DNA of 39,813 nt from Dehalococcoidales bacterium (GCA_009937255.1 JAACCT010000005.1:1-39813), one strand, 5' to 3'. Numbered from the stretch's first letter, positions 1 through 9,619 are shown. The notes: a model not told the origin generated them from the letters alone. Program-made: numbers and translations.

Positions 1-204
1 AAAAATAAACAAAAAGAATTAGAAATTAAAGGAGAACATGTTTCTCCTGATTTTGGTTCTCAAATAAGATCTTATGTAATGCATCCATATAAAATTGTCA
101 AAGATCATAGAACATCAATTGAAACTAGTGATATTGACTCAGTGCTTGATGGAGATATAGATATGTTTATAGAAGGATTTCTTATAAAAAATATTCAATC
201 TTAG
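1..204 (+). CDS. prfB: Peptide chain release factor 2, C-terminal fragment (5' end outside window)
   Basis: Open from base 1 in frame 1 to a TAG at 202-204, giving 67 C-terminal residues. The segment reads [20 protein letters not shown], then a stretch ending [13 protein letters not shown], which is the conserved end of class I release factors. The FGSQIRSYV...VKDHRT wording is that of RF2 rather than RF1 (family knowledge). RF2 reads UAA and UGA in the ribosomal A site and triggers peptide release. The GGQ and SPF motifs lie outside the window, so specificity cannot be confirmed here. This matters because an apparent UGA-reading tRNA lies at 15683-15769; if this is RF2, UGA termination is retained in the organism. 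Confidence 0.88.
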   Translation, partial: KNKQKELEIKGEHVSPDFGSQIRSYVMHPYKIVKDHRTSIETSDIDSVLDGDIDMFIEGFLIKNIQS

Positions 205-295
205 AGAATTAACTTATAGTAATAATTTTTCTTCATAAAATATTCATATTTATAATATAAAATTATATTAAGCAAAAATATAATAAGAAATAAAA

Positions 296-1957
296 ATGAT
301 TTCAAAATTAAAGTTTTATATATTTACACTAATAATTTTATTTATTTTTTCTTGTAGCTCAGATGAAGTTACTGAAGTAAATACATCAATGAGTAAAAGC
401 TCAAATGTTGCGCCAGGCCTAATGCAAGGTGAAAAAGACTATTCTAAACCTGCCGAAAATATTTTCAGAATAAATTTTTCTGATCCTCCCACATTTGATC
501 CACATTTAGTTACAGATACTACTTCAGCTTCAATAATTGTAGAAATCTTTTCTGGATTGGTCACTCTTAATAAAAAATTAGAAATAGTTCCTGATTTAGC
601 AGAATCTTGGAATGTTTCAGATGATGGAAAAACCTATACATTTACATTACGAGATGGAATTAAATTTTCTAATGGAGATGAAGTTACTGCAGAAGATTTT
701 AAGTGGTCTATAGAGAGAGCTGCTAATCCTGATACAGGATCTTATAATGCTGATGTTTATTTAGGAGATATTATAGGAATAAAAGAAGTAATTGAAAGTT
801 CAGGAGCAGTAAAAGAAGTTTCTGGGGTTACTGTTATTGATAAAAAAACATTAGAGATAAAAATTGATGCTCCTAAAACATATTTTTTAGCTAAGCTAAC
901 TTATCCTACTGCTTTTGTTCTAAGTAAAAAATACGTAGAATCACAAGGAGAAGATTGGATTGATAGTCCTGTTGGAACAGGTCCATTTATATTACAAGAA
1001 TATCAGATAGGTCAAATTTTAAAACTTAAAAGAAATGATCTTTATTGGAGTGAAAAATCTAAAGTTGATGGAGTAGTGATGAATTTAGCCGGTGGTGTAT
1101 CTATGGCAATGTATGAAAATGATGAGATAGATATAACAGGTGTAGGTCTTGCCGATTTAGAAAGAGTTAAAGATCCTAATGATCCCCTAAGTAAAGATTT
1201 AGTTGATGTTCCTCCACAATTTACAATTTCATATATTGGATTTAATGTAAATACACCTCCATTTGATGATTTAAATTTTAGGAAAGCTTTAACTCATGCT
1301 GTTGATAAGGAATTAATTGCAGAAAAAATTTATTCAGGTTTAACTAAACTGGCAAATACCATAATACCTCCTGGTTTTCCTGGATATAGTCCATCAGTTC
1401 AAGGACTTAAATTTGATGCAGAATTAGCAAAACGATATCTAGCAGAATCAAAATATTCAGATCCTTCTTCTAGACCTAGGATTATAATGACTATTCCTGG
1501 TACTGGAGGTTCTCCTGGGTTGGATACAGAAGTCATTTCTGACATGTGGAAAGAAACACTTGGAGTAGAAGTTGAAATTCAACAAGTTGAATGGGCTACT
1601 TACTTACAAGATATGAACAGAAAAAGATTGCAGGTTTGGGCAGGTTCCGGTTGGCAAGCTGACTATCCAGATCCCCAAGATTTTATTGATGTACTTTTTC
1701 ATAGTGAGTCAGACGTAAATCATGGAAATTATATTAATCCTGCAGTTGATAAGCTTATACTAGAGGCTAGAACTGAAATAGATGAAAATAGAAGATTCCT
1801 TTTATATAATGAAGCAGAACAAAAAGTTGTAGATGATGCTGCAATTTTACCTTTATGGTTTGATACGGATGGTTATGCTTTGGTAAAGCCATGGGTGAAA
1901 GGTTATGAATTTACTTCTATAATTGTTCCAAAATATAAAGATTTATATATAGAATAA
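296..1957 (+). CDS. ABC transporter substrate-binding lipoprotein, family 5 (peptide/glutathione type)
   Basis: 553 aa. The N-terminus is a lipoprotein signal: two lysines, a hydrophobic core and the lipobox IFSC with Cys20 as the lipidated residue. The mature part follows the SBP family 5 (DppA/OppA/GsiB) pattern: FSDPPTFDPHLVTDTTSA near residue 60, a core containing LAESWNVSDDGKTYTFTLRD near 101, and NFRKALTHAVDK near 330. It would bind oligopeptides or similar ligands outside the membrane and deliver them to the two permeases encoded directly downstream. The gamma-glutamyltransferase-like gene at the end of the cluster suggests gamma-glutamyl peptides or glutathione as ligand, but this is inference from context. 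No ATPase gene of the system is present in the window. The Shine-Dalgarno sequence is weak (A-rich). Confidence 0.93.
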   Translation: MISKLKFYIFTLIILFIFSCSSDEVTEVNTSMSKSSNVAPGLMQGEKDYSKPAENIFRINFSDPPTFDPHLVTDTTSASIIVEIFSGLVTLNKKLEIVPDLAESWNVSDDGKTYTFTLRDGIKFSNGDEVTAEDFKWSIERAANPDTGSYNADVYLGDIIGIKEVIESSGAVKEVSGVTVIDKKTLEIKIDAPKTYFLAKLTYPTAFVLSKKYVESQGEDWIDSPVGTGPFILQEYQIGQILKLKRNDLYWSEKSKVDGVVMNLAGGVSMAMYENDEIDITGVGLADLERVKDPNDPLSKDLVDVPPQFTISYIGFNVNTPPFDDLNFRKALTHAVDKELIAEKIYSGLTKLANTIIPPGFPGYSPSVQGLKFDAELAKRYLAESKYSDPSSRPRIIMTIPGTGGSPGLDTEVISDMWKETLGVEVEIQQVEWATYLQDMNRKRLQVWAGSGWQADYPDPQDFIDVLFHSESDVNHGNYINPAVDKLILEARTEIDENRRFLLYNEAEQKVVDDAAILPLWFDTDGYALVKPWVKGYEFTSIIVPKYKDLYIE

Positions 1958-2002
1958 TAATTTACTTTTTCATTTGAAAATATAAATTATTATAAGTATG
2001 TT

Positions 2003-2932
2003 ATGTTAAATTATATTTTACGAAGAATTTTTTGGATGCCAATCTTACTTTTATTGGTATCTCTTATTGTTTTTTTTCTTGGAGTTTATGGACCAGGAGA
2101 TCCAGTAGAAGTTCAATTGGGTAATAATTTCGATGAACAATCTGCTAATAGAATTCGTGAAAAAATGGGTTTGAATGATCCTTTTTTTATACAATGGGCA
2201 AATTATATAGGTAATGCATTAACTGGAGATTTTCGGGAATCTTATGTTTTCAAAAATAGATCTGTATCTGAGTTATTATTACCAAAATTAATAGTTTCTG
2301 CAAAATTAAATTTAATTTCTTTTGGGATTGCATTGGCTGTTGGAATTCCTTTAGGTTTTTATGCTGCAATAAATTATGGGAATCCTAAAGATCCTTTAGT
2401 TGTTATTTTTGCTTTGATCTTTTACGCCATGCCAGTATTTTTTACAGCTCCGTTTTTGATTTTAATTTTTGCTCTCCAGCTAGATTTGGTTCCTGTTTCG
2501 GGATGGGGAGGTATATTTGATAAAAGAATTATACTTCCAGCTTTAACTATTGGAATTCCTGGTGCTGCAGTTTTTGTGAGATTAATTAGATCTTCTATGA
2601 TTGAAGTTTTAGATACTGACTATATTAAACTAGCTCGTGCTAAAGGTGTAAGTGAAAATATGGTTTTATGGAAACATGCGTTTAGAAATGCGCTTCTTCC
2701 TGTAGTCACTATTATGGGTTTTTCTTTGGCTGGACTATTTGGAGGATCTCTAATAGTTGAGTTACTCTTTGGAATTCCTGGAATTGGTAGAATCTCGCTC
2801 GATTCAGTATATTCAAGAGATTATCCTGTTATTATGGCTATTGTACTTATAGGATCAAGCGCTTTGGTAATAGCAAATCTAATTATTGATTTTGTTTATA
2901 CATTAATTGATCCTAGAATAGGTATGGAATGA
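2003..2932 (+). CDS. ABC transporter permease, DppB/OppB/GsiC family
   Basis: 309 aa, about six membrane segments. It starts MLNYILRRIFWMPILLL, the typical DppB opening, and carries the cytoplasmic EAA-type loop (DYIKLARAKGVSENMVLWKH, about residues 207-226) that docks onto the ATPase. It ends in the family's usual D-x-R (LIDPRIG). It forms the transmembrane pore with the next gene product. The stop is TGA inside an ATGA overlap with the next start (2929-2932), and a second in-frame TGA follows at once, so termination is doubled. The start has little Shine-Dalgarno sequence. It is 45 nt downstream of the binding-protein gene, so one transcript is likely. Confidence 0.94.
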   Translation: MLNYILRRIFWMPILLLLVSLIVFFLGVYGPGDPVEVQLGNNFDEQSANRIREKMGLNDPFFIQWANYIGNALTGDFRESYVFKNRSVSELLLPKLIVSAKLNLISFGIALAVGIPLGFYAAINYGNPKDPLVVIFALIFYAMPVFFTAPFLILIFALQLDLVPVSGWGGIFDKRIILPALTIGIPGAAVFVRLIRSSMIEVLDTDYIKLARAKGVSENMVLWKHAFRNALLPVVTIMGFSLAGLFGGSLIVELLFGIPGIGRISLDSVYSRDYPVIMAIVLIGSSALVIANLIIDFVYTLIDPRIGME

Positions 2933-3885
2933 TGAATAATAATCCAAAGAATTTATCTTCAACTAAATTATTTCTCCTTAATTTCAGTAGAAAAAAACTT
3001 GGAGTTATTTGCTTGATTCTTGTTTCTGCTATTTATTTAATAGGTATATTCGCTCCACTTTTAGCACCATATGACTATTCAGAGACTAATTTATTAAAAA
3101 CTCAGTCTGGTCCTGATTTAGAAAATTTATTGGGAACGGATAGGCTTGGTAGAGATATTTTGTCTAGAGTTATCTGGGGTATACAAACTACGGTAATTGT
3201 TACTATCACTGGCCTACTTACAGGCTCTTTATTTTTAGGTTTATTTTTGGGATTACTTGCTGGATATTATAGGGGGATATTCGATTTTGTAGTTATGAGA
3301 ACAGGAGAATTAGTATCTTCTTTCCCTGATATTTTATTAATTATTTTATTAGCTGCAACTTTACGTCCAAGGATAACTAATATTTTTTATTCTATTGAAG
3401 ATAATTTAAATATTTCAGGTTTGGTTAGTAGTGGAATTATTGACTATTTAGTTATAGGAATAGCGTTATTACCATTGAGCTGGTTTGGAACTATGAGATT
3501 AATTAGAGCACAAGTTTTTAGTATACGAAATGTAGATTATGTTCAGTCAGCTAGAACGTCTGGAGCAAGTACATTTAGAATTGTTACAAGGCATGTATTG
3601 CCAAATGTTATAGCTCCATTAATTGTTACTGCAACATTTGGTTTAGGTGCAGTAGCATTATCTGAGGTAATACTTTCATTTTTTGGCTTAGGAGTTCAGC
3701 CTCCAAGACCTAGTTTAGGAGCAATGCTAGCGGATGTTTCAGGTAGAGGAGGTTCAAGTGTTTCAGTATTAACAAGTCACCCAGAACAGTTATTATCACC
3801 AATCATTATTATTTGGATTATGATATTTTGCTGGAATATCATTGGAGACGCTTTAACTGATATATTAAATCCAAGGAAGAATTAA
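2929..3885 (+). CDS. ABC transporter permease, DppC/OppC/GsiD family
   Basis: 318 aa. It has the N-terminal OppC-type segment with the first membrane helix (RKKLGVICLILVSAIYLIGI), the LGTDRLGRDILSRVIWG signature of DppC proteins near residues 66-82, and the EAA loop NVDYVQSARTSGASTFRIVT. Partner of the permease just upstream. The start overlaps the upstream stop as ATGA; a second ATG one codon on (2932) is equally possible. Translation is probably coupled to the upstream gene. The matching DppD/DppF ATPases are absent after it; the next gene is a gamma-glutamyltransferase-like enzyme. Confidence 0.94.
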   Translation: MMNNNPKNLSSTKLFLLNFSRKKLGVICLILVSAIYLIGIFAPLLAPYDYSETNLLKTQSGPDLENLLGTDRLGRDILSRVIWGIQTTVIVTITGLLTGSLFLGLFLGLLAGYYRGIFDFVVMRTGELVSSFPDILLIILLAATLRPRITNIFYSIEDNLNISGLVSSGIIDYLVIGIALLPLSWFGTMRLIRAQVFSIRNVDYVQSARTSGASTFRIVTRHVLPNVIAPLIVTATFGLGAVALSEVILSFFGLGVQPPRPSLGAMLADVSGRGGSSVSVLTSHPEQLLSPIIIIWIMIFCWNIIGDALTDILNPRKN

Positions 3886-3889
3886 AACT

Positions 3890-3930
3890 ACACGTTTTAG
3901 ATAAACTACAACGTGTACACTAATACGTGT
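3890..3930 (+). promoter_or_regulatory. ACACGTT/AACGTGT inverted repeat plus extra half-site upstream of the GGT-like gene
   Basis: ACACGTT at 3890-3896 and its exact reverse complement AACGTGT at 3910-3916 are separated by 13 nt, and a third ACGTGT occurs at 3925-3930 just before the Shine-Dalgarno sequence. The symmetry could be an operator or an RNA hairpin between the permease and GGT-like genes. There is no U-run, so a terminator is less likely. No regulator can be assigned from sequence alone. Confidence 0.35.
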
Positions 3931-3942
3931 AAGGAGTATAAA

Positions 3943-5556
3943 ATGACATTTTTTTCATCTAGACGTTCTACTGTACATGGAACAAATGGAGGAGTTGCTA
4001 CTAGTCAACCAATAGCATCTCAAGTAGGTATTGATGTGTTAAAAGCTGGAGGTAATGCTGTAGATGCAGCCGTTACAATGGCTTCTACATTAGGGGTTGT
4101 AGAACCAATGTCTACTGGGATAGGTGGAGATATTTTTGCTTTAATTTGGGACCCAAATACTGAAAAAATAAGTTCATTTAACGGTTCAGGAACATCTTCT
4201 AGAAATTCTAATCCTCAAGAATTAATTGATAAAGGTTTAAGTACAATTCCAACTGAAGGGAAATATGCGCCATATTCTGTATCAGTTCCTGGTTCAGCAA
4301 ATGGATGGGAAGAGATTCTAAGAAAATTTGGGACAATTTCTTTATCAGACTCTCTAACTCCAGGGATCAAGTTGGCTGAAGAAGGATATCCTGTAAGTAA
4401 ACTAATATCTTGGCAATGGAAAGAAAATGTAGAAAAATTAATGTATAGAAAATCTGGTGCTGAATTATTAAAAAATCAAAAAGCTCCAGATGAAGGTGAA
4501 ATAATTAAATTAACCACGCTAGCTGAGTCTATGAATGAAATTTCTAAATATGGTTCAAAAGTAATTTATGAAGGATCAATTTCTAAGAAAATTTCAGATT
4601 TTATTCAATCAGAAGGAGGCTGGCTTGATGAAAAAGACCTATCAGATTACCAATCTTTTTGGACGGATCCTATAAAAACTAATTATAGAGGTTATGACGT
4701 TTTTGAATGTCCTCCAAATGGAGATGGATTAGCAGCTTTAATTGCACTAAATATTATTGAAAATATAGATTTTAAAAAAATAAAACATGGTAGTAGTGAA
4801 TTTTATCATTACTTAATTGAATCAATGAAGTTAGGTTTTTCAGATGCATTATGGCATGTGACTGACCCTGAGAAAAATGATATTCCAATTGATCAATTAT
4901 TATCAAAACAATATTCTAAAGAAAGATTTGATCTTATAAATCCTAAAAATATAATGAGCCAAGTTTCACATAATACTTTTGATACAAATGGTGACACTGT
5001 TTATATTACTGCAATTGATGGGAATGGAATGGGATGTTCTCTAATAAACTCTACATTCCAGTCTTTTGGTTCAGGTTTAGTCGTTCCAGGCACAGGAATA
5101 GCTTTACAAAATAGAGGAGCATTATTTAGTTTAGATAAATCACATCCAAACTTTTTAGAACCTAATATGAGACCTTTCCATACAATTATTCCTTGCATGC
5201 TTACAAAGGATAATAAATTATTTTCTTCATTTGGTGTAATGGGCGGATTTCAACAACCACAAGGTCACTTGCAAGTAATTTCTAATATTGTTGATTATGG
5301 ACTTGGAGCTCAAGAGGCTTTAGATGCATTAAGATTTTCATTAGATGTTGATGATATGAAAACAATTTCATTGGAGGAAGATTTAGATTATTCGATTGTT
5401 AAGGATTTAGAGAGCAAAGGTCATTTAGTTGAAGTTGTAAAAGGCAATGAAAGAATAAAATTTGGCGGAGCTCAAATTGCATTATATAATTCTAAAACAG
5501 GAGTAATATCACTTGGTACAGAGCCTAGAAAAGATGGATCTGCACTAGCTTATTAA
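3943..5556 (+). CDS. ggt: Gamma-glutamyltransferase family protein (N-terminal nucleophile hydrolase)
   Basis: 537 aa from the ATG at 3943, chosen over an upstream GTG because AAGGAG (3931-3936) sits at ideal spacing. The N-terminal part has the family core VASSQ-like segment ([20 protein letters not shown]) and GGNAVDAAV, followed by the substrate-pocket stretch [11 protein letters not shown]. The predicted autoprocessing and catalytic threonine is Thr352, in [12 protein letters not shown], which aligns with the usual T-T-H segment. GGT enzymes split or transfer the gamma-glutamyl group of glutathione and related peptides. No export signal is visible, so a cytoplasmic enzyme of the YwrD/acylase-like branch is more likely than a periplasmic glutathione GGT. 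Its position after peptide permeases suggests it processes the imported substrate. Precise substrate unknown. Confidence 0.9.
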   Translation: MTFFSSRRSTVHGTNGGVATSQPIASQVGIDVLKAGGNAVDAAVTMASTLGVVEPMSTGIGGDIFALIWDPNTEKISSFNGSGTSSRNSNPQELIDKGLSTIPTEGKYAPYSVSVPGSANGWEEILRKFGTISLSDSLTPGIKLAEEGYPVSKLISWQWKENVEKLMYRKSGAELLKNQKAPDEGEIIKLTTLAESMNEISKYGSKVIYEGSISKKISDFIQSEGGWLDEKDLSDYQSFWTDPIKTNYRGYDVFECPPNGDGLAALIALNIIENIDFKKIKHGSSEFYHYLIESMKLGFSDALWHVTDPEKNDIPIDQLLSKQYSKERFDLINPKNIMSQVSHNTFDTNGDTVYITAIDGNGMGCSLINSTFQSFGSGLVVPGTGIALQNRGALFSLDKSHPNFLEPNMRPFHTIIPCMLTKDNKLFSSFGVMGGFQQPQGHLQVISNIVDYGLGAQEALDALRFSLDVDDMKTISLEEDLDYSIVKDLESKGHLVEVVKGNERIKFGGAQIALYNSKTGVISLGTEPRKDGSALAY

Positions 5557-5596
5557 GTTATACTGGAGAGTCGAAAATAAATTTGGGAGTATTTTT

Positions 5597-6688
5597 ATGG
5601 GTCAAATTAATGTAGCAATAATTGGAGTTGGAAACTGTGCGTCTTCTTTAGTTCAAGGAATAAATAAATATTCTGAAATTGAAAGTAATGAAGTTAAAGT
5701 TCCAGGTTTAATGCATAATGTTTTAGGTGGTTATTCTATTGGGGATGTAAATATAGTTGCAGCATTTGACGTAGATAAAGACAAAGTAGGTAAAGATTTA
5801 TCCGAAGCAATATTTACAAATAATAACAACGCTTTGAAATTTCATGAAGTTCCTAAATGCGGAGTGACTGTTGATAGAGGAATGACTCATGATGGAGTTG
5901 GAGAATACTTATCAGACATTATTGAAATTGAAAAAGATAAAGAAAATTCTGGTTCTCAAACAGCAGATATAGTTCAAATACTTAGGGACAGAAAAGTAGA
6001 TGTTGTTATAAATTATCTACCTGTTGGATCAGAGCAAGCTACTAAATGGTATGTTGAGCAAGTTCTTGCAGCAGGCTGTGGTTTTGTTAATTGCATACCA
6101 GTATTTATAGCCAAAGAAGAATATTGGCAAAAAAGATTTTCTGATAAAGGGTTACCAATTGTTGGAGATGATATTAAAAGTCAAGTAGGCGCTACAATTA
6201 TCCACAGAGTTTTAGCTAGACTTTTTGAGGATAGAGGGGTAAGACTAGATAGAACTTATCAACTTAATTTTGGAGGAAATACTGATTTCTTAAACATGCT
6301 TGAAAGATCAAGACTTAAAAGTAAAAAAATCTCTAAAACTAATGCAGTTCAATCTCAGCTTGAAAAAGAATTGCCAACAGATGATGTCCATATTGGACCA
6401 TCTGATCATGTGCCTTGGTTAGAAGATAGAAAATGGGCATATATTAGATTAGAAGGAACTTCCTGGGGAGATGTCCCTTTGAATGTTGAACTTAAATTAG
6501 AAGTGGAAGATAGTCCTAACTCAGCAGGTGTTGCAATAGATGCAATTAGATGTGCAAAAATTGCAATAGATAAAGGTATTTCTGGAGCTATAGATGCCCC
6601 TAGTGCATATTTTATGAAGTCTCCTCCAAATCAAATGAGAGACGATGATGCAAGAAAAGCTGTTGAGGATTTTTCAGGTATAGAATAA
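5597..6688 (+). CDS. ino1: Inositol-1-phosphate synthase (actinobacterial/Dehalococcoidia-type Ino1)
   Basis: 363 aa, the length of the short bacterial form. It begins with a Rossmann NAD site ([16 protein letters not shown], residues 5-20) and contains the family blocks [26 protein letters not shown] and [10 protein letters not shown] that form the active site around NAD and glucose-6-phosphate. The reaction converts D-glucose 6-phosphate to 1L-myo-inositol 1-phosphate in the cytoplasm. The next two genes are a PimA-like mannosyltransferase and a CDP-alcohol phosphotransferase, so the product most likely enters phosphatidylinositol(-phosphate) lipids. Shine-Dalgarno GGGAG precedes the ATG. 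Confidence 0.94.
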   Translation: MGQINVAIIGVGNCASSLVQGINKYSEIESNEVKVPGLMHNVLGGYSIGDVNIVAAFDVDKDKVGKDLSEAIFTNNNNALKFHEVPKCGVTVDRGMTHDGVGEYLSDIIEIEKDKENSGSQTADIVQILRDRKVDVVINYLPVGSEQATKWYVEQVLAAGCGFVNCIPVFIAKEEYWQKRFSDKGLPIVGDDIKSQVGATIIHRVLARLFEDRGVRLDRTYQLNFGGNTDFLNMLERSRLKSKKISKTNAVQSQLEKELPTDDVHIGPSDHVPWLEDRKWAYIRLEGTSWGDVPLNVELKLEVEDSPNSAGVAIDAIRCAKIAIDKGISGAIDAPSAYFMKSPPNQMRDDDARKAVEDFSGIE

Positions 6689-6695
6689 AAGTAAA

Positions 6696-7844
6696 TTGAA
6701 AATCGCTATCTGTTCTCCATATGATTTCTCTTTCCCAGGAGGTGTAAAATCTCATATTTTAGATTTTTCTAAAGAATTAATTAATGAAGGGCATGAAGTT
6801 ACTATTTTTGCTCCATTTTCTAATGAAAATCTACAAGAAATAAAATCTTTTAATTTTTTTAATTTAGGAAAAACTTTAGCTTTTACCTTTTTAGGAGCTA
6901 AATCAAGAATAACTTTAAATATATTTAAGATAATTTCTTGTATCAATTTTATAAAAAAAAATAATTTTGATATCGTTCATCTACATGAGCCATTAACTCC
7001 TTCTCAGATAATTATTAATTTATTTATAAATAAAAATAAATTAATAGGAACATTTCATTCTTATAGTGAAAGAAAAAATCCTGTATATATATTATTCAAT
7101 AAAATCCTTTCTTATTTTATTAATAGACTTTCAATTAAAATTTGTGTGTCTAAATTTTCTGAACTTTACATAAAAAAATATTTTTCTTTTGATTCAATAA
7201 TAATTCCTAATGGAATAAATATTAATAATTTTTCTAAATCAACTAATATTCCAAAAGAACTTGATAATAACTCTAAAAAAATACTATTTGTAGGTAGATT
7301 TGATGAGGAAAGAAAAGGATTCAAAATTCTTTTGAAAAGTTTTCTCAATCTTAAAAAGTTTTTTGTTGATCTGAATTTAATTGTTGCAGGCCCCGGAAAT
7401 AAAAATAAATTAAAAAAATATTTTCTTCCTCCAAATTTTGATAATGATATAGTGTTTTTAGGTAATATCTCTCAAGATAAACTCCCTGATTATTATAAAA
7501 ATGTTGATTTAGTTTGTGCTCCTTCCATTGCTAATGAATCTTTTGGTATTATTTTGTTAGAAGCAATGGCTGCAGGATCAGTCTTAATTGCATCATCAAT
7601 AGAAAGCTATAAATATTTATTAGAAAAAAATAATTATGGGTTTGTTTACAATTCAAATTCTCATGAAGAATTAGGCATTTTAATTAAAAAAATCCTTTCT
7701 AATGAACTTTCAACAGACGAAAATATCAAAAATGGTTTAAAAAATGTTCAAAATTACTCTTGGGAAAAATTAGTTTCTGAAATAATAAATATATACAACA
7801 ATTTATTATTAAAAAATATTGGAAAAAATAAGAACAATAATTAG
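6696..7844 (+). CDS. PimA-like GT4 glycosyltransferase (phosphatidylinositol mannosyltransferase-like)
   Basis: 382 aa, TTG start 7 nt after the inositol-phosphate synthase stop. The opening, KIAICSPYDFSFPGGVKSHI, matches the GT-B N-terminal glycine-rich loop of PimA (known form: CPYSFDVPGGVQAHV). HLHEPLTP and FHSYSE follow, and the retaining GT4 E-x7-E motif appears as ESFGIILLE near residue 285. PimA moves mannose from GDP-mannose to the inositol ring of phosphatidylinositol on the inner membrane face. The role here is supported by family pattern and by sitting between ino1 and the PI-synthase-type gene. Another acceptor lipid is possible. The coding sequence is very A+T-rich with many Asn/Lys/Ile codons. 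It overlaps the next gene by 26 nt. Confidence 0.82.
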   Translation: MKIAICSPYDFSFPGGVKSHILDFSKELINEGHEVTIFAPFSNENLQEIKSFNFFNLGKTLAFTFLGAKSRITLNIFKIISCINFIKKNNFDIVHLHEPLTPSQIIINLFINKNKLIGTFHSYSERKNPVYILFNKILSYFINRLSIKICVSKFSELYIKKYFSFDSIIIPNGININNFSKSTNIPKELDNNSKKILFVGRFDEERKGFKILLKSFLNLKKFFVDLNLIVAGPGNKNKLKKYFLPPNFDNDIVFLGNISQDKLPDYYKNVDLVCAPSIANESFGIILLEAMAAGSVLIASSIESYKYLLEKNNYGFVYNSNSHEELGILIKKILSNELSTDENIKNGLKNVQNYSWEKLVSEIINIYNNLLLKNIGKNKNNN

Positions 7845-8409
7845 AACTTATACAAGAGATTTGTATGAAAACCCTATATCAAAGATTTTAATTAAATTAG
7901 GATTTACTCCTAATACAATTACGATGTTGGGTTTATTTATTACTATATTCGGATCTTTGTTTATTTATAATGGAGAATTTTTTATAGGTGGAATAATTGT
8001 AGCTTTTGGTACTATATTAGACTCTATTGATGGTGCAATGGCTAGGCTTTCTAAAAATGAATCAGTATTTGGGAATCTATTAGATTCAGTGATTGATAGA
8101 TATGGAGAAGCAACAATATTTATTGGATTATTAGGATATTACTTGTTTAATTCTCTTGATAAGACAGCTGTGTTTTTATGTGTAGTTTCTTTACTATGTT
8201 CTCAATTGATTAGTTATATTAGAGCTAAAAGCGAAAGCCTTCAAATAGAAAATAGAGCAGGTTTTTTTACTAGAGTTGAAAGATCTATTATCCTAATAAT
8301 TTTTTTACTTATTTCACAACCTATTATTGCACTATATATTTTGGCATTTGGTACATTTACTGGTTCAATATGGAGACTTATTGTAGGTTTGAAAAATGCG
8401 AAAGTTTAG
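7819..8409 (+). CDS. CDP-alcohol phosphatidyltransferase, PI/PIP synthase type
   Basis: 196 aa with about six membrane helices. It carries the complete CDP-alcohol phosphotransferase signature D-x2-DG-x2-AR-x8-G-x3-D-x3-D (Asp68, Asp71, Gly72, Ala75, Arg76, Gly85, Asp89, Asp93). It would join CDP-diacylglycerol to an alcohol headgroup, and context (ino1 two genes upstream, PimA-like gene between) points to inositol 1-phosphate, giving phosphatidylinositol phosphate as in mycobacteria. Phosphatidylglycerophosphate synthase is the alternative. The TTG start lies inside the preceding gene (26-nt overlap); no better start is visible. The 3' end overlaps the next gene by 14 nt. Confidence 0.86.
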   Translation: MEKIRTIIRTYTRDLYENPISKILIKLGFTPNTITMLGLFITIFGSLFIYNGEFFIGGIIVAFGTILDSIDGAMARLSKNESVFGNLLDSVIDRYGEATIFIGLLGYYLFNSLDKTAVFLCVVSLLCSQLISYIRAKSESLQIENRAGFFTRVERSIILIIFLLISQPIIALYILAFGTFTGSIWRLIVGLKNAKV

Positions 8410-9619
8410 CCTTTTTATTTTAGCTTTCTTTATATTCTTTTCCCAAAATAGTTTCGTTTTAAATGCGGAAACTAATGATAGTTTTAAAATTGAAACTATA
8501 GACCATTTAATCGATTTTCCTGAAAAAATCTCTTTTTTATTTACAGGTACAACCAAAAAGAAAATTGATGATATTAAAGTTAATTTTAAAACTGGAGATA
8601 GAAAAACATTGCAATATGGATATATGGATTTTGAAACTAATGATAATAAAGTTTCAGGAGTTATGGATTTTAGAATAAATACTACTAATGGTTATATCCC
8701 TCCAGGCTCTACTATTACCTGGAATATAATTGTTTATTTTGAAGATGGTTCTCAATTTTCATCTGAAAACAATGAATTTATAATGCTAGATACGAGATTT
8801 GATGATTGGGATTCTATAGAAGGGGAATATATTACTATTTACTATAGATATTCTAAGAGTAGAGCAAAAACTTTACTTGAAGAGTGTGAATTTTTAATAA
8901 AAGATATGGAAGCTATTGTAGGAAAAACAGAAGATAAGATAGCTCTTACTTTATATAATAATTATGCTGAAATGATAGAAGCTGTAAGATCTAAATCTAA
9001 AACTTCAGATAGAGAACTTATCACTGCAGGACAAGCCTTTGATGAATCAAGTGTAGTTTTAGTTTTGGCAGGAAGAAGTGATATTGGAACATCTACTCAT
9101 GAGATAATGCATATTTTAGTAGGAAGAGCTACTGATGGATCTATAAACTTACCATTATGGTTGAATGAAGGTCTAGCTGAATATGCGAATAGAGATAAAA
9201 CTGTAAGCTATGATTTATATTTAGAATGGGGTATTGGTACTAACCAATTAAAACCTTTAAGCCAATTACGAACGTTTCCTGGAGATCCTAAATTAACACT
9301 TGTTTCTTACGGTCAATCAAGAAGTGTAGTCAGATACATGATAGATAATTATGGTCAGGAAAAAATGTATATTTTATTAAATAATTTATCTCAAGGAATG
9401 ACTATAGATGAAGCTTTATTGGATAGTTATGGATTTGAACTTAGTACTTTAGATTCAAATTGGAGAGACACTATTGGTGCAGGGCCATATAAATCTAGAG
9501 AAAATGCTGTAATTGAAGTAAAAATTTCAGATCCTAATTCGTGCACTTCTAACAATCTATTGCTTTTTTTGCCTTTATTGTTCATATTTTGGATTAAAAG
9601 TTACGGTAAGTTACTATAA
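8396..9619 (+). CDS. Secreted HExxH (peptidase MA-like) metalloprotease-like protein
   Basis: 407 aa. The N-terminal signal peptide has a hydrophobic core (LFILAFFIFFSQ) and a likely cleavage site after LNA (residue 24). The zinc motif HEIMH is at 235-239, and NEGLAEY with Glu258 follows, the gluzincin pattern seen in the peptidase-MA family. A C-terminal hydrophobic helix (NLLLFLPLLFIFWI) followed by a lysine suggests anchoring to the membrane with the catalytic domain outside. Residues 30-135 look like a beta-rich N-terminal domain. Substrate unknown. The start overlaps the PI-synthase-type gene by 14 nt, so it is co-expressed with inositol-lipid synthesis, but a functional link is only a guess. 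Confidence 0.8.
   Translation: MRKFSLFILAFFIFFSQNSFVLNAETNDSFKIETIDHLIDFPEKISFLFTGTTKKKIDDIKVNFKTGDRKTLQYGYMDFETNDNKVSGVMDFRINTTNGYIPPGSTITWNIIVYFEDGSQFSSENNEFIMLDTRFDDWDSIEGEYITIYYRYSKSRAKTLLEECEFLIKDMEAIVGKTEDKIALTLYNNYAEMIEAVRSKSKTSDRELITAGQAFDESSVVLVLAGRSDIGTSTHEIMHILVGRATDGSINLPLWLNEGLAEYANRDKTVSYDLYLEWGIGTNQLKPLSQLRTFPGDPKLTLVSYGQSRSVVRYMIDNYGQEKMYILLNNLSQGMTIDEALLDSYGFELSTLDSNWRDTIGAGPYKSRENAVIEVKISDPNSCTSNNLLLFLPLLFIFWIKSYGKLL

Noticed and set aside
3913-3942. Upstream GTG start for the GGT-like gene
   Set aside because: It would place a good Shine-Dalgarno AAGGAG inside the coding region; the ATG at 3943 fits family length and spacing.
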